Source: Agromyces bracchium (lineage in GTDB: Bacteria; Actinomycetota; Actinomycetes; Actinomycetales; Microbacteriaceae). From it: DNA of 64,000 nucleotides. Shown here piece after piece: positions 28,056-35,326 of the stretch. Positions within the stretch are counted from its first letter, which is position 1, and every line of letters begins with the position of its first letter. The translations under genes and the position numbers were made by a program. The notes under the pieces are model-generated. The model saw nothing but the letters and a program-made list of their open reading frames with translations. It had not been told where the DNA came from and made no database searches. Location of the stretch: the NCBI RefSeq assembly GCF_009709675.1, contig NZ_WMLB01000003.1:53116-117115 (forward strand), written 5' to 3'.

Positions 28056-28156
28056 GGTGGTCGAGTAGGCCCGCAGGGCCGTATCGAGACCGTTCAACCA
28101 GTCGGTGGTCGAGTAGGACCGAAGGCCCGTATCGAGACCCGGTCCTACTCGACCAC
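28056..28156. repeat. Two and a half copies of the 36-bp dispersed repeat, forming a large hairpin
   Basis: Copy A (28056-28091) is identical to the reverse complement of 5701-5736. Copy B (28104-28139) is a diverged version with GACCGAAGGCC in the core. A third, inverted half copy at 28140-28156 pairs perfectly over 17 bp with the start of copy B (28106-28122 region), giving a strong stem-loop between grpE and dnaJ. It could lower downstream expression or mark an RNA processing point. Confidence 0.85.
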
Positions 28157-28195
28157 TGGTGACACGGCAGTAGATTCAGCAGGAAGGAGGCGCCG

Positions 28196-29194
28196 ATGGC
28201 CAGCCAGGATTGGTTCGACAAGGACTTCTACGCCACGCTCGGCGTCTCGAAGGACGCGAGCGACGCCGACATCAAGAAGGCGTACCGCAAGCTCGCGCGC
28301 AAGTACCACCCCGACCAGAACCCGGGGGATGCCGCGGCCGAGGCGAAGTTCAAGGAGATCAGCGAGGCGAACTCGGTGCTCTCCGATCCCGAGGAGCGCA
28401 AGGAGTACGACGCGGTCCGCGCCATGGGCGGCGGCGCGCGCTTCACCGCCCCCGGCGGCGCCGGCGCGGGCGGCTTCGAGGACGTCTTCGGCGGCATGTT
28501 CGGCCAGCAGGGCGGCGGCCAGCGCTACACGTTCCGCCAGGGCGGCGGAGGCGGCGACTACGACGACCTGCTCGGCGGGCTCTTCGGCGGCGGCCGGTTC
28601 GGCCAGCCGACCGGCGGCTACCGCGGCTACGGCGGCCCGACGAAGGGCCGCGACGTGACCGCGTCGACCACGCTCGACTTCATCACCGCGACCAAGGGCG
28701 ACCGCATCACCCTGCAGACCGCCGAGGGCCGCGAGATCAGCGTCAACGTGCCCGCGGGCGTCGCCGACGGCCAGAAGATCCGGCTGCGCGGCAAGGGTCA
28801 TCCGTCGCCCGACGGCGGCGAGGCCGGCGACATCGTGCTCACCGTGAAGGTGCGCAAGCACCCGGTGTTCGAGCGTGACGGGCTGAACCTCCGCGTCACC
28901 GTGCCCGTGACCTTCGCCGAGGCCGCGCTCGGCGCGACCATCCAGGTCCCGACGCTCGGCGGCGACCCGGTCAAGCTCCGCGTCGCGCCCGGCACGCCGA
29001 GCGGCCGCGTGCTGCGCGTGAAGGGCCGCGGCGTTGAGACGAAGAAGGGCACGGGCGACCTGCTCGCGATCGTCCAGGTCGCGGTGCCGGCGCACCTGTC
29101 GAAGGACGCCGAGGAGAAGCTGCGCGAGTTCGCGTCGCAGCTGCCCGACGATGACCCCCGCGAGGACCTCCTCGCCAAGGCCCGGAGCGCCTGA
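28196..29194 (+). CDS. dnaJ: DnaJ-type co-chaperone lacking the zinc finger
   Basis: 332 residues; GGAGG precedes the ATG. J domain with HPD at residues 38-40, a Gly/Phe-rich linker (about 80-145) with repeated GGLFGGG-like blocks, and the C-terminal substrate-binding domains (about 150-325). The four CxxCxGxG zinc repeats of classical DnaJ are absent, so this is a type II (CbpA-like) J protein, although it sits in the dnaK operon where many actinobacteria encode a zinc-containing DnaJ. It stimulates the DnaK ATPase. The stop overlaps the hspR start. Confidence 0.95.
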   Translation: MASQDWFDKDFYATLGVSKDASDADIKKAYRKLARKYHPDQNPGDAAAEAKFKEISEANSVLSDPEERKEYDAVRAMGGGARFTAPGGAGAGGFEDVFGGMFGQQGGGQRYTFRQGGGGGDYDDLLGGLFGGGRFGQPTGGYRGYGGPTKGRDVTASTTLDFITATKGDRITLQTAEGREISVNVPAGVADGQKIRLRGKGHPSPDGGEAGDIVLTVKVRKHPVFERDGLNLRVTVPVTFAEAALGATIQVPTLGGDPVKLRVAPGTPSGRVLRVKGRGVETKKGTGDLLAIVQVAVPAHLSKDAEEKLREFASQLPDDDPREDLLAKARSA

Positions 29195-29616
29195 TGCAGG
29201 TCGACGGCGAGAGCCCGCTGTTCGTCATCTCGGTCGCGGCCGAACTGGCGGGCATGCACCCGCAGACGCTCCGCCAGTACGACCGCATGGGTCTCGTCTC
29301 CCCGAAGCGGACCGCCGGCAAGTCGCGCCGCTACTCGATGCGCGACGTCGCACAGCTCCGCGAGATCCAGCAGCTCTCGAGCGAGGGCGTGAGCCTCGAG
29401 GGCATCCGCCGCGTGCTCGGCCTCGAGAACGAGGTCAACGAGCTCAGAGCGCGGGTGCGCGAACTGGAGCGCGCGCTCGCCGACGAGATGCTGAACCGCC
29501 CCGGCCGCCGCGTGTTCGCGGCGGGAGCCGAGGGCGAGGTCGTCACGCTCCGCACGGGCACCCGGGTCCGGCGCGAGAACGCGGTCGTCGTCTGGCGCCC
29601 GCTCGAGCGCGGCTGA
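29194..29616 (+). CDS. hspR: Heat-shock repressor HspR (MerR family)
   Basis: 140 residues; its ATG overlaps the dnaJ stop (TGATG). The MerR-type helix-turn-helix and wing are clear: VISVAAELAGMHPQTLRQYDRMGLVSPKRTAGKSRRYSMRDVAQLREIQQLSSEGVSLEGIRRVLGL, then a coiled-coil. HspR binds HAIR inverted repeats and represses the dnaK operon and clpB; two such boxes precede dnaK here and another precedes clpB at 55510. Loss of DnaK availability at high temperature relieves repression in known systems. Confidence 0.96.
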   Translation: MQVDGESPLFVISVAAELAGMHPQTLRQYDRMGLVSPKRTAGKSRRYSMRDVAQLREIQQLSSEGVSLEGIRRVLGLENEVNELRARVRELERALADEMLNRPGRRVFAAGAEGEVVTLRTGTRVRRENAVVVWRPLERG

Positions 29617-29718
29617 GCCGCGGCATCCGTCGCCTCGCCCTCGCCGCCGCGCCCGGGGGTGTGCGAGGCTGTGCCTAGCGTGCCGGGGCGGGCGCGCCGG
29701 CGCGACCGGGGGGCGACG

Positions 29719-31155
29719 ATGACGGATGACACGGACGACGTGCAGATGCCGGCACCCACCCCGGCCCAGCTCCTCGTGCTCCTCGTGCCCGCGATCGTCA
29801 TCGGCGCCCTCTGCGCGCTGGTCCTGCGTGCGCTCGACCTCGCGGCCGGGGGCCTCCAGCAGGTGCTCTGGACCGCGCTGCCGGACGCGCTCGGGGTCGA
29901 CCCCGACGGGTGGTGGATCGTCGTGGTGCTCACGGCGACCGGATTCGCGGTCGGCCTCGGCCTCCAGTTCCTGCCGGGCCACGGCGGGCAGGACTCCGCG
30001 ACGACCGAGCTCGTCTCGGAACCGCTGAAGCTCCGCACCCTGCCGGGTCTCGTCATCGTCACCGGGCTCGCGCTCGCCGGCGGCGTGAGCCTCGGCCCCG
30101 AGAACCCGATCATCGCCATCAACGTCGCACTCACGGTCGCACTGCTCGGCCGCATGATGCCGCGCGTCGGCGCGAAGCTCGGCATGCTCATGGCCGCCTC
30201 GGGCACGATCGGCGCGCTGTTCGGATCGCCGGTCGCGGCCGCGCTGCTCTTCACGGGCACGCTCGCCGCGGTGCGCGGCGGCGGCGCGCTCTGGGACAAG
30301 CTGTTCCTGCCGCTGGCCTCGGCGGCCGCCGCGGCAGGCACCATGCACGTGCTGGGTGCGCCGCCGCTGCAGTTCACACTGCCGACGGCGCCCACGACGC
30401 CGATGCTGCTCCTCGCCGGCATCGTCATCGCCATCGCGGGCGTCGCGATCGGCCTCGTCGGGGCGTTCGCGTTCCCGTTCGTCCACCGGGCGTTCCACTC
30501 GCTGCGGCAGCCGCTCCTCATCGCCACCGCGGGCGGCCTGGTGCTCGGGCTGCTCGGGCTCATCGGCGGCCCGATCACGCTGTTCAAGGGTCTCGACCAG
30601 ATGGGGGAGCTGTTCGAGGATCCCGACGCCTACGACGCCGGTCAGCTCGTCGTGATCGTGCTGGTCAAGCTCGTCGCGCTGCTCGTGGCGGCGAGTGCCG
30701 CCTTCCGCGGCGGTCGGATCTTCCCCGCCGCCTTCATCGGGGCCGCGCTCGGCATCCTCGCGCACACGCTCATCCCGGCGCTCCCGATCGCGCTGTGCGT
30801 CGCGAGCGCGCTCATCGGGATCCTGCTCGTGATGGCGAAGGACGGATGGCTGGCGCTGTTCGTCGCGGCGGCGGTCGCGGGCGACATCGCGCTCCTGCCG
30901 TGGCTCTGCGTGATCATCCTCCCGGCGTGGCTGCTGGTCTCCAGGGCGCCGGAGTTCCGGATCGTGCCGAAGCCGGCGGCGGTGGCGACCGACGGGTCCG
31001 CTGGCGCTGCGGCCGAGCCGCGTGTCGAGCGACCGTCGACGGCCGGGGCCGGGGACGGGGCCGGGGCCGGTGCCGGTGCGTCGCAGGCCGGAGAGTCGGG
31101 TGCCGGTGCCGCGCCGGCCGGAGAGTCGGGTGCCGAGCGACCGCCGACGGCGTGA
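29719..31155 (+). CDS. ClC-family ion channel/antiporter
   Basis: 478 residues from the ATG after GGGGGGCGACG. About ten membrane helices. ClC filter segments are recognisable but divergent: GHGGQDS for GSGIP, LGPENP for GREGP (the gating Glu is kept), and GGRIFPAAF for GxFxP. Typical chloride-coordinating residues are therefore partly altered, and another anion such as fluoride or nitrate cannot be excluded. The cytoplasmic C-terminus of about 70 residues is low-complexity Ala/Gly with a duplicated AGESGAGA/AGESGAE unit. The stop lies three bases from the opposing arsenic operon. Confidence 0.82.
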   Translation: MTDDTDDVQMPAPTPAQLLVLLVPAIVIGALCALVLRALDLAAGGLQQVLWTALPDALGVDPDGWWIVVVLTATGFAVGLGLQFLPGHGGQDSATTELVSEPLKLRTLPGLVIVTGLALAGGVSLGPENPIIAINVALTVALLGRMMPRVGAKLGMLMAASGTIGALFGSPVAAALLFTGTLAAVRGGGALWDKLFLPLASAAAAAGTMHVLGAPPLQFTLPTAPTTPMLLLAGIVIAIAGVAIGLVGAFAFPFVHRAFHSLRQPLLIATAGGLVLGLLGLIGGPITLFKGLDQMGELFEDPDAYDAGQLVVIVLVKLVALLVAASAAFRGGRIFPAAFIGAALGILAHTLIPALPIALCVASALIGILLVMAKDGWLALFVAAAVAGDIALLPWLCVIILPAWLLVSRAPEFRIVPKPAAVATDGSAGAAAEPRVERPSTAGAGDGAGAGAGASQAGESGAGAAPAGESGAERPPTA

Positions 31156-31158
31156 CGC

Positions 31159-31842
31159 TCAGCCGCGCGCCGCGGGCGCGGACCGGGCGGCCGACGTGGT
31201 CGCCGGCGCGATCTCGCCGAGCAGCTTCTCGACGTGCGCGCGGATGTCGTCGCGCACGCGCCGAACGCCGTCGAGGTCGAGCTCGGCGGGGTCGTCGAGG
31301 CGCCAGTCGAGGTAGCGCTTGCCGGGGTAGACCGGGCAGGCGTCGCCGCATCCCATCGTGATCACGGCGTCGGCGGCACGGACGACGTCGTCGGTGAGCG
31401 GCTTCGGGAACTCCTCGCCGAGGTCGATGCCCTGCTCGGCCATGACCTCGACGACCGACGGCAGGATGCCGCTGCCCGGCTCGGATCCGGCGGAGCGCAC
31501 GTGCACCCGGCCCGCGGCGAGCTCGCGCGTGAGCGCGGCAGCCATCTGCGAGCGGCCGGAATTCTGCACGCAGACGAAGAGCACTTCGGGCACGGACTTG
31601 GGGATCGCGCCCTTCGCCTGCGCGAGTGCGGTGAGCCGCTCGTTCGCGAACCGGTAGGCGAGGCTCGGCAGGTGCACCGAGATCTTCGCGGTGCGCGCGA
31701 GCGCGGTGTACGACTCGAACACCATGCGCTCGACGGTCTCGGCGTTGACGATGCCGTCGTAGTGCGAGGCGAGCCGCTCGGCGCTGCGATGCAGGACCGC
31801 GTACGGGTCGTCGAGGGCGAGCTGGCCCTCGCGCGTGCTCAT
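31159..31842 (-). CDS. Arsenate reductase (LMW-phosphatase type) with helical N-domain
   Basis: 227 residues. Residues 1-85 form a predicted helical bundle (PYAVLHRSAERLASHYDGIVNAETVERMVFESYTALA) seen in front of many actinobacterial ArsC proteins. Residues 86-210 are the reductase: CVQNSGRS (catalytic Cys91 and Arg97) and ITMGCGDACPVYPGKRYLDW with a second Cys pair, as in thioredoxin- or mycoredoxin-coupled ArsC. It reduces arsenate to arsenite in the cytoplasm. Its ATG overlaps the stop of the preceding arsC by ATGA. Confidence 0.9.
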   Translation of the reverse strand: MSTREGQLALDDPYAVLHRSAERLASHYDGIVNAETVERMVFESYTALARTAKISVHLPSLAYRFANERLTALAQAKGAIPKSVPEVLFVCVQNSGRSQMAAALTRELAAGRVHVRSAGSEPGSGILPSVVEVMAEQGIDLGEEFPKPLTDDVVRAADAVITMGCGDACPVYPGKRYLDWRLDDPAELDLDGVRRVRDDIRAHVEKLLGEIAPATTSAARSAPAARG

Positions 31843-32255
31843 GCGCGTGCCGTCTCGGGGAGGAGCTCGCCGAGCAGTTCCTCGATGCGGCGGCGGATCT
31901 CGTCGCGGATCGGGCGCACGGCCTCGATGCCCTGGCCGGCCGGGTCGTCGAGCTCCCAGTCCTCGTAGCGCTTGCCGGGGAAGATCGGGCAGGCGTCGCC
32001 GCAGCCCATGGTGATCACGACGTCGGAGTCCTTCACGGCCTCGGTGGTGAGCACCTTCGGCGTGTTGCCCGCGATGTCGATCCCCTCCTCGGCCATGGCC
32101 TGCACGGCGACCGGGTTGATCTCGTCCTTCGGCGCGGAGCCGGCCGAGAGCACCTCGACGCGGTCGCCGCCGAGCTCGCGCAGGTAGCCGGCGGCCATCT
32201 GCGAGCGGCCGGCGTTGTGGACGCAGACGAACAGGACGGTGGGCTTGTCGGACAT
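31839..32255 (-). CDS. arsC: Arsenate reductase ArsC (LMW-phosphatase type)
   Basis: 138 residues, the reductase domain alone: VLFVCVHNAGRSQMAAGYL (Cys11, Arg17), SAGSAPKDEINP, and ITMGCGDACPIFPGKRYEDWELDDPAG. GAGG precedes the ATG. It is the first gene of a two-arsC operon whose promoter is covered by the ArsR-type palindrome at 32286-32305, so expression should follow arsenic stress. No arsenite exporter gene is found in the window. Confidence 0.93.
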   Translation of the reverse strand: MSDKPTVLFVCVHNAGRSQMAAGYLRELGGDRVEVLSAGSAPKDEINPVAVQAMAEEGIDIAGNTPKVLTTEAVKDSDVVITMGCGDACPIFPGKRYEDWELDDPAGQGIEAVRPIRDEIRRRIEELLGELLPETARA

Positions 32256-32285
32256 CGGGACCTCGTTTCGCTCGAATCGCTTAAA

Positions 32286-32305
32286 GCATAGATTGTGATC
32301 TATGC
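32286..32305. promoter_or_regulatory. ArsR operator of the arsC operon
   Basis: GCATAGAT-N4-ATCTATGC, perfect 8-bp arms. A TATGCT -10-like box for the minus-strand arsC operon overlaps its left edge (32285-32290). It shares arm sequence with the palindrome at the start of the ArsR-ArsC gene, so one regulator should bind both. Confidence 0.85.
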
Positions 32306-32388
32306 ATTGTCGAGCGGATGCCGCGAGCCCTCATCGCCGGGCGCGAAGCCGTGACGCTTCGATCGCTGCGCGGCCGCGGCATCCGTCG

Positions 32389-33291
32389 TCAGGTCAGGCT
32401 CGCGATGAGCTCGCGCACCCGCCGGTCGATGTCGTCGCGGATGCCGCGGACCTCGCCGAGCGGCCGGCCGACGGGGTCGTCGAGCTCCCAGTCCTCGTAG
32501 CGCTTGCCGGGGTAGACGGGGCACGCGTCGCCGCAGCCCATGGTGATGACGACGTCGGCGGCCCGGACGACCTCGTCGGTGAGCGGCTTCGGGAAGGCGC
32601 CGCCGACCGGCACGCCGATCTCGTCGAGCACGCCCACGACCGCCGGCGACACCGCGTCGGCCGGCTCGGAGCCCGCCGTGCGGACGTGCACGCGGTCGCC
32701 CGCGAGGTGCCGGAGGATCGCCGCGGCCATCTGCGAGCGGCCCGCGTTCTGCACGCACACGAAGAGCACCTCTGGGGTGGCGGCGCCCGCCTCGCGCCCC
32801 TGCGCCGCGAGCGCGGCGAGGCGCTCGGCCGCGAACCCCGCTGCGCGTGACGTGAAGCGCTTCGAGGCCCCGCTCCGCTCGGCGAGGAGGTCGCGGCTCT
32901 CGCGTACGTAGCGTTCGACGGTCTCGCGGCCGAACGTGCCCGCGAACCGCGTCGCGAGGTCGTCGACCACACGGGCGATCGCCGCCTCGTCGTCGGGCGA
33001 GGGGCTCGCTGCCGGCACGTCGAGCAGTTCGACCACGCGGTCGAGCTGGTCGGGCGCGATCGAGTACCAGGCGCGACGCCCCTCGGGCTCGCGCACGAGC
33101 ACGCCGTCGTCGAGCAGCGCCTTCGCGTGGTGCGACACGGTCGGCTGCCGGAGCCCGAGCTCATCGGCCATCGCCGTGACAGTCGATCGCCCGTCGGGAC
33201 TCGCGAGGATCAGCGAGAGCATGCGCGCCCGCGTGGGATCGGCGATCAGCGCGAGACCGCCGGCCGCGGCATCCGCCCCACCCGTGTGCAT
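32389..33291 (-). CDS. ArsR-ArsC fusion: regulator joined to arsenate reductase
   Basis: 300 residues from the ATG at 33291; an ATG six codons earlier is in frame but lies within the operator and upstream of the predicted leaderless start. Residues 1-95: ArsR winged helix (IADPTRARMLSLI, helix-turn-helix LGLRQPTVSHHAKALLDDG, wing REPEGRRAWYSI). Residues about 100-172: the helical domain also found in the 31159-31842 protein. Residues 173-300: LMW-phosphatase-type ArsC with CVQNAGRS (Cys179, Arg185) and GCGDACP. There is no cysteine before Cys179, so the usual ArsR metalloid site is missing and the reductase part may provide sensing. Known ArsR-ArsC fusions exist but are uncommon. Confidence 0.92.
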   Translation of the reverse strand: MHTGGADAAAGGLALIADPTRARMLSLILASPDGRSTVTAMADELGLRQPTVSHHAKALLDDGVLVREPEGRRAWYSIAPDQLDRVVELLDVPAASPSPDDEAAIARVVDDLATRFAGTFGRETVERYVRESRDLLAERSGASKRFTSRAAGFAAERLAALAAQGREAGAATPEVLFVCVQNAGRSQMAAAILRHLAGDRVHVRTAGSEPADAVSPAVVGVLDEIGVPVGGAFPKPLTDEVVRAADVVITMGCGDACPVYPGKRYEDWELDDPVGRPLGEVRGIRDDIDRRVRELIASLT

Positions 33292-33307
33292 AGACGACAG
33301 TCTATGC
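33288..33307. promoter_or_regulatory. ArsR operator overlapping the fusion gene start
   Basis: GCATAGAC-N4-GTCTATGC, perfect 8-bp arms. Read on the minus strand it contains both the -10 box TAGACT and the ATG of the fusion gene, so the bound repressor would sit on the transcription and translation start at once. Confidence 0.85.
33299..33304 (-). promoter_or_regulatory. -10 box TAGACT, leaderless promoter of the ArsR-ArsC gene
   Basis: TAGACT lies seven bases before the ATG at 33291 and entirely inside the 20-bp operator. No ribosome site is present. Confidence 0.6.
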
Positions 33308-33438
33308 AAACCCCCTGCCGTTCCCCCCGGTGCATGAAGATCCCTGCGATGCGGGCGTGGGCAGGGCCGATCTGCACATTCTCATGCGCCGCGCCTACAG
33401 CGGGCGGATGGCCGGCCCACGACCCGCACGGGCCGCCT

Positions 33439-33486
33439 GAGAATCCGCATCACACGCGCCGTCCGGGCCGCGTGCGCCGGATTCTC
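33439..33486 (-). terminator. Terminator of the flavoprotein gene
   Basis: GAGAATCCG/CGGATTCTC outer arms and CACGCG/CGCGTG inner arms form a two-part stem-loop about 30 bases past the flavoprotein stop codon. The rest of the 208-bp gap to the fusion gene shows no other feature. Confidence 0.65.
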
Positions 33487-33517
33487 GTGCGGCAGGATCT
33501 TCGGGTGGGGGCCGCGC

Positions 33518-34834
33518 TCAGCAGCAGCCGGACGAGCCGTCGAGGCTCGTCGAGCACACGCCCGTCGCGGGAAGTTCGAGCTGCACGTTCGCGGCGCTCG
33601 CGGCGTCGCCCGCGAGCCATGCCGCGATCGAGCGCACCTGCTCGTACCCGGTCGCGAGCAGGAACGTCGGCGCCCGGCCGTAGCTCTTCATGCCGGCGAG
33701 GAAGAAGCCGTCCTCGGGCTGGCGGAGCTCGGCGAAGCCGTGCGGCTCGACCGTGCCGCACGTGTGCACGTTCGGGTCGATGAGGGGCGCCAGGCGCTTC
33801 GGCGCCTCGACGATGTCGTCGAGCTCGAGGCGGATCTCGCGGAGCATGTCGAGGTCGGGCTTGAAGCCCGTCGCGTTCACGATCACGTCGGCCTCGTGCT
33901 CGACGAGCTCGCCGCCGCGCGAGCCCACGACGCGCACGCCGCCGTCGGCGGCGCGGCCGAGCCGGACGATCTCGAACCGGTCGAGCACCTCGATGCGGCC
34001 GGCCGCGACGAGGTCGTCGACGCGCTTCCCGATCGAGGCGCGCGCGGCGAGCCCGTCGTCCTCCGAAGTCGTGACGCGCACCGCCGAGGCGTTGCGGATC
34101 GCCCAGGTGATGCGGGTCTCGGGCACCTCGCGCGCGAGCGCGGCGAGGGCGAGCAGCGTGTTCGCGGCGGAGTGCCCGGCGCCCACGACGGTCACGCGGC
34201 GGCCCGCGAAGCGGGCGCGGTCGGCGCCGAGCACGTCGGGAAGGGCGTGCGTCACCGAGTCGGCCACCTCGTCGAGCCCGAGCGGGTCGAGGCCGCTCGA
34301 GCCGAGCCGGTTCGGCGTGCGCCAGGTGCCCGATGCGTCGATGACGGCGCGCGCCGCGACATCCTGCACCGCACCGGATGCCTCGCGCACGCGCAGCACG
34401 AACGGCGTGGCCGCACGCCCCGCTGTGCGGGTCCGGTCCATGCCCTCGCGGGCGACGGCGGTCACGTCGACGCCGAAGCGGATGCGCGAGGCGATCGGCT
34501 CGAGCGCGGCGAGCGGCTCGAGGTACTGCTCGACGAGCTCGGCGCCCGTCGGCAGGCGGTCCTCGTCGGGGTGCTCCCAGCCGGATGCCTCGAGCAGGCG
34601 CCGCGAGGCGGGGTCGACGAGCATGCGCCACGGCGAGAAGAGCCGGATGTGGCCCCACTCGCGGATGCTCGCGCCGACGCGGTCGCCCGCCTCGTAGACC
34701 ACGACGTCGATGCCGCGCTCGAGCAGGTTGGCCGCGGCGGCGAGGCCGATCGGGCCGGCGCCGATGATCGCGACGGGCAGGGTGTCGAGGCGCCCCGAGC
34801 GCGTCGTCGGGCGGGTGAGATCGAGCAGGGTCAT
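33518..34834 (-). CDS. FAD-dependent monooxygenase-like flavoprotein of the arsenic locus
   Basis: 438 residues from the ATG with GGAAAGG upstream. It has two dinucleotide-binding motifs, VAIIGAGPIGLAAA (about 22-35) for FAD and VTVVGAGHSAANTLL (about 200) for NADPH, and the ATGF-like NATGFKPDLDML segment, as in ArsO-type or thioredoxin-reductase-like flavoproteins. The C-terminus carries a cysteine cluster (GVCSTSLDGSSGCC) that could bind As(III) or exchange disulfides. Such genes recur in actinobacterial arsenic clusters; their reaction is not settled. It is divergent from an arsR gene with shared operators. Confidence 0.85.
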   Translation of the reverse strand: MTLLDLTRPTTRSGRLDTLPVAIIGAGPIGLAAAANLLERGIDVVVYEAGDRVGASIREWGHIRLFSPWRMLVDPASRRLLEASGWEHPDEDRLPTGAELVEQYLEPLAALEPIASRIRFGVDVTAVAREGMDRTRTAGRAATPFVLRVREASGAVQDVAARAVIDASGTWRTPNRLGSSGLDPLGLDEVADSVTHALPDVLGADRARFAGRRVTVVGAGHSAANTLLALAALAREVPETRITWAIRNASAVRVTTSEDDGLAARASIGKRVDDLVAAGRIEVLDRFEIVRLGRAADGGVRVVGSRGGELVEHEADVIVNATGFKPDLDMLREIRLELDDIVEAPKRLAPLIDPNVHTCGTVEPHGFAELRQPEDGFFLAGMKSYGRAPTFLLATGYEQVRSIAAWLAGDAASAANVQLELPATGVCSTSLDGSSGCC

Positions 34835-34852
34835 GGCGGGCCTTTCCGGCAT

Positions 34853-34903
34853 ATCGAAGTTCGTCGATGCCTAGTGTCGACCCATCCATCGAAGTTTGTC
34901 AAT
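34853..34903. promoter_or_regulatory. Paired ArsR2 operators between flavoprotein and arsR genes
   Basis: ATCGA-AGTTCG-TCGAT at 34853-34868 is a perfect inverted repeat, and ATCGA-AGTTTG-TCAAT at 34888-34903 is a degenerate copy 35 bp away. ATCGA-type half-sites with this spacing are typical of ArsR family operators and differ from the GCATAGA sites of the fusion regulator. Confidence 0.75.
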
Positions 34904-34911
34904 ATTCAGGC

Positions 34912-34917
34912 TAGGAT
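34912..34917 (+). promoter_or_regulatory. -10 box TAGGAT, leaderless promoter of arsR2
   Basis: TAGGAT is six bases before the ATG at 34924, directly after the second operator copy. Confidence 0.55.
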
Positions 34918-34923
34918 CGAGGC

Positions 34924-35319
34924 ATGACGACCTTCGAACTCGCACCCGTGGGCGCCGGCGTGCGCGTCGACCTCGGTGTCGAGGTCCGGCCGGCCGCGAG
35001 CGGCGGCGCGTGCTGCAGCCCGCTCGTGACCGAGCCGATGGATGGCGCTCGCGCCGAGCAGCTCGCGGCGTCGTTCAAGGCGCTCGCCGACCCGACCCGC
35101 CTGCGCCTGCTGTCGATCGTCGCGAAGTCCGAGGGTGAGGAGGCGTGCGTCTGCGACCTCATCGAACCCGTCGGCCTCAGCCAGCCGACCGTCTCGCACC
35201 ACCTGAAGATCCTCACGACCGCCGGGTTCCTCGAGCGCAGCAAGCGCGGCACCTGGGCGTACTACAAGCTCGTGCCCGGCGCGCTCGACCGGATGTCGCA
35301 GCTCCTCGCCGACGCCTGA
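34924..35319 (+). CDS. arsR: ArsR-family metalloid-responsive repressor
   Basis: 131 residues. The helix-turn-helix GLSQPTVSHHLKILTTAGFLERSKRGTWAYYKL is canonical. The metal site of the ArsR/CadC class is present as EEACVCDL (Cys75, Cys77), and an N-terminal Cys pair (GGACCSP, Cys30 and Cys31) could supply further ligands as in CadC or Corynebacterium ArsR. It is divergent from the flavoprotein gene and should repress both through the ATCGA repeats. Unlike the fusion regulator nearby it has a complete thiol sensor. Confidence 0.92.
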   Translation: MTTFELAPVGAGVRVDLGVEVRPAASGGACCSPLVTEPMDGARAEQLAASFKALADPTRLRLLSIVAKSEGEEACVCDLIEPVGLSQPTVSHHLKILTTAGFLERSKRGTWAYYKLVPGALDRMSQLLADA

Positions 35320-35326
35320 GGCGCGC

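Noticed and set aside
28056..28156. Possible CRISPR array
   Set aside because: There are only two and a half units with a 12-base gap, one inverted, and a matching copy elsewhere with no spacers and no cas genes. It is a REP-like repeat.
33310..33517. Small RNA or short gene in the gap between the ArsR-ArsC and flavoprotein genes
   Set aside because: Apart from the terminator-like hairpin at 33439-33486 there is no promoter, ribosome site or ORF worth naming.
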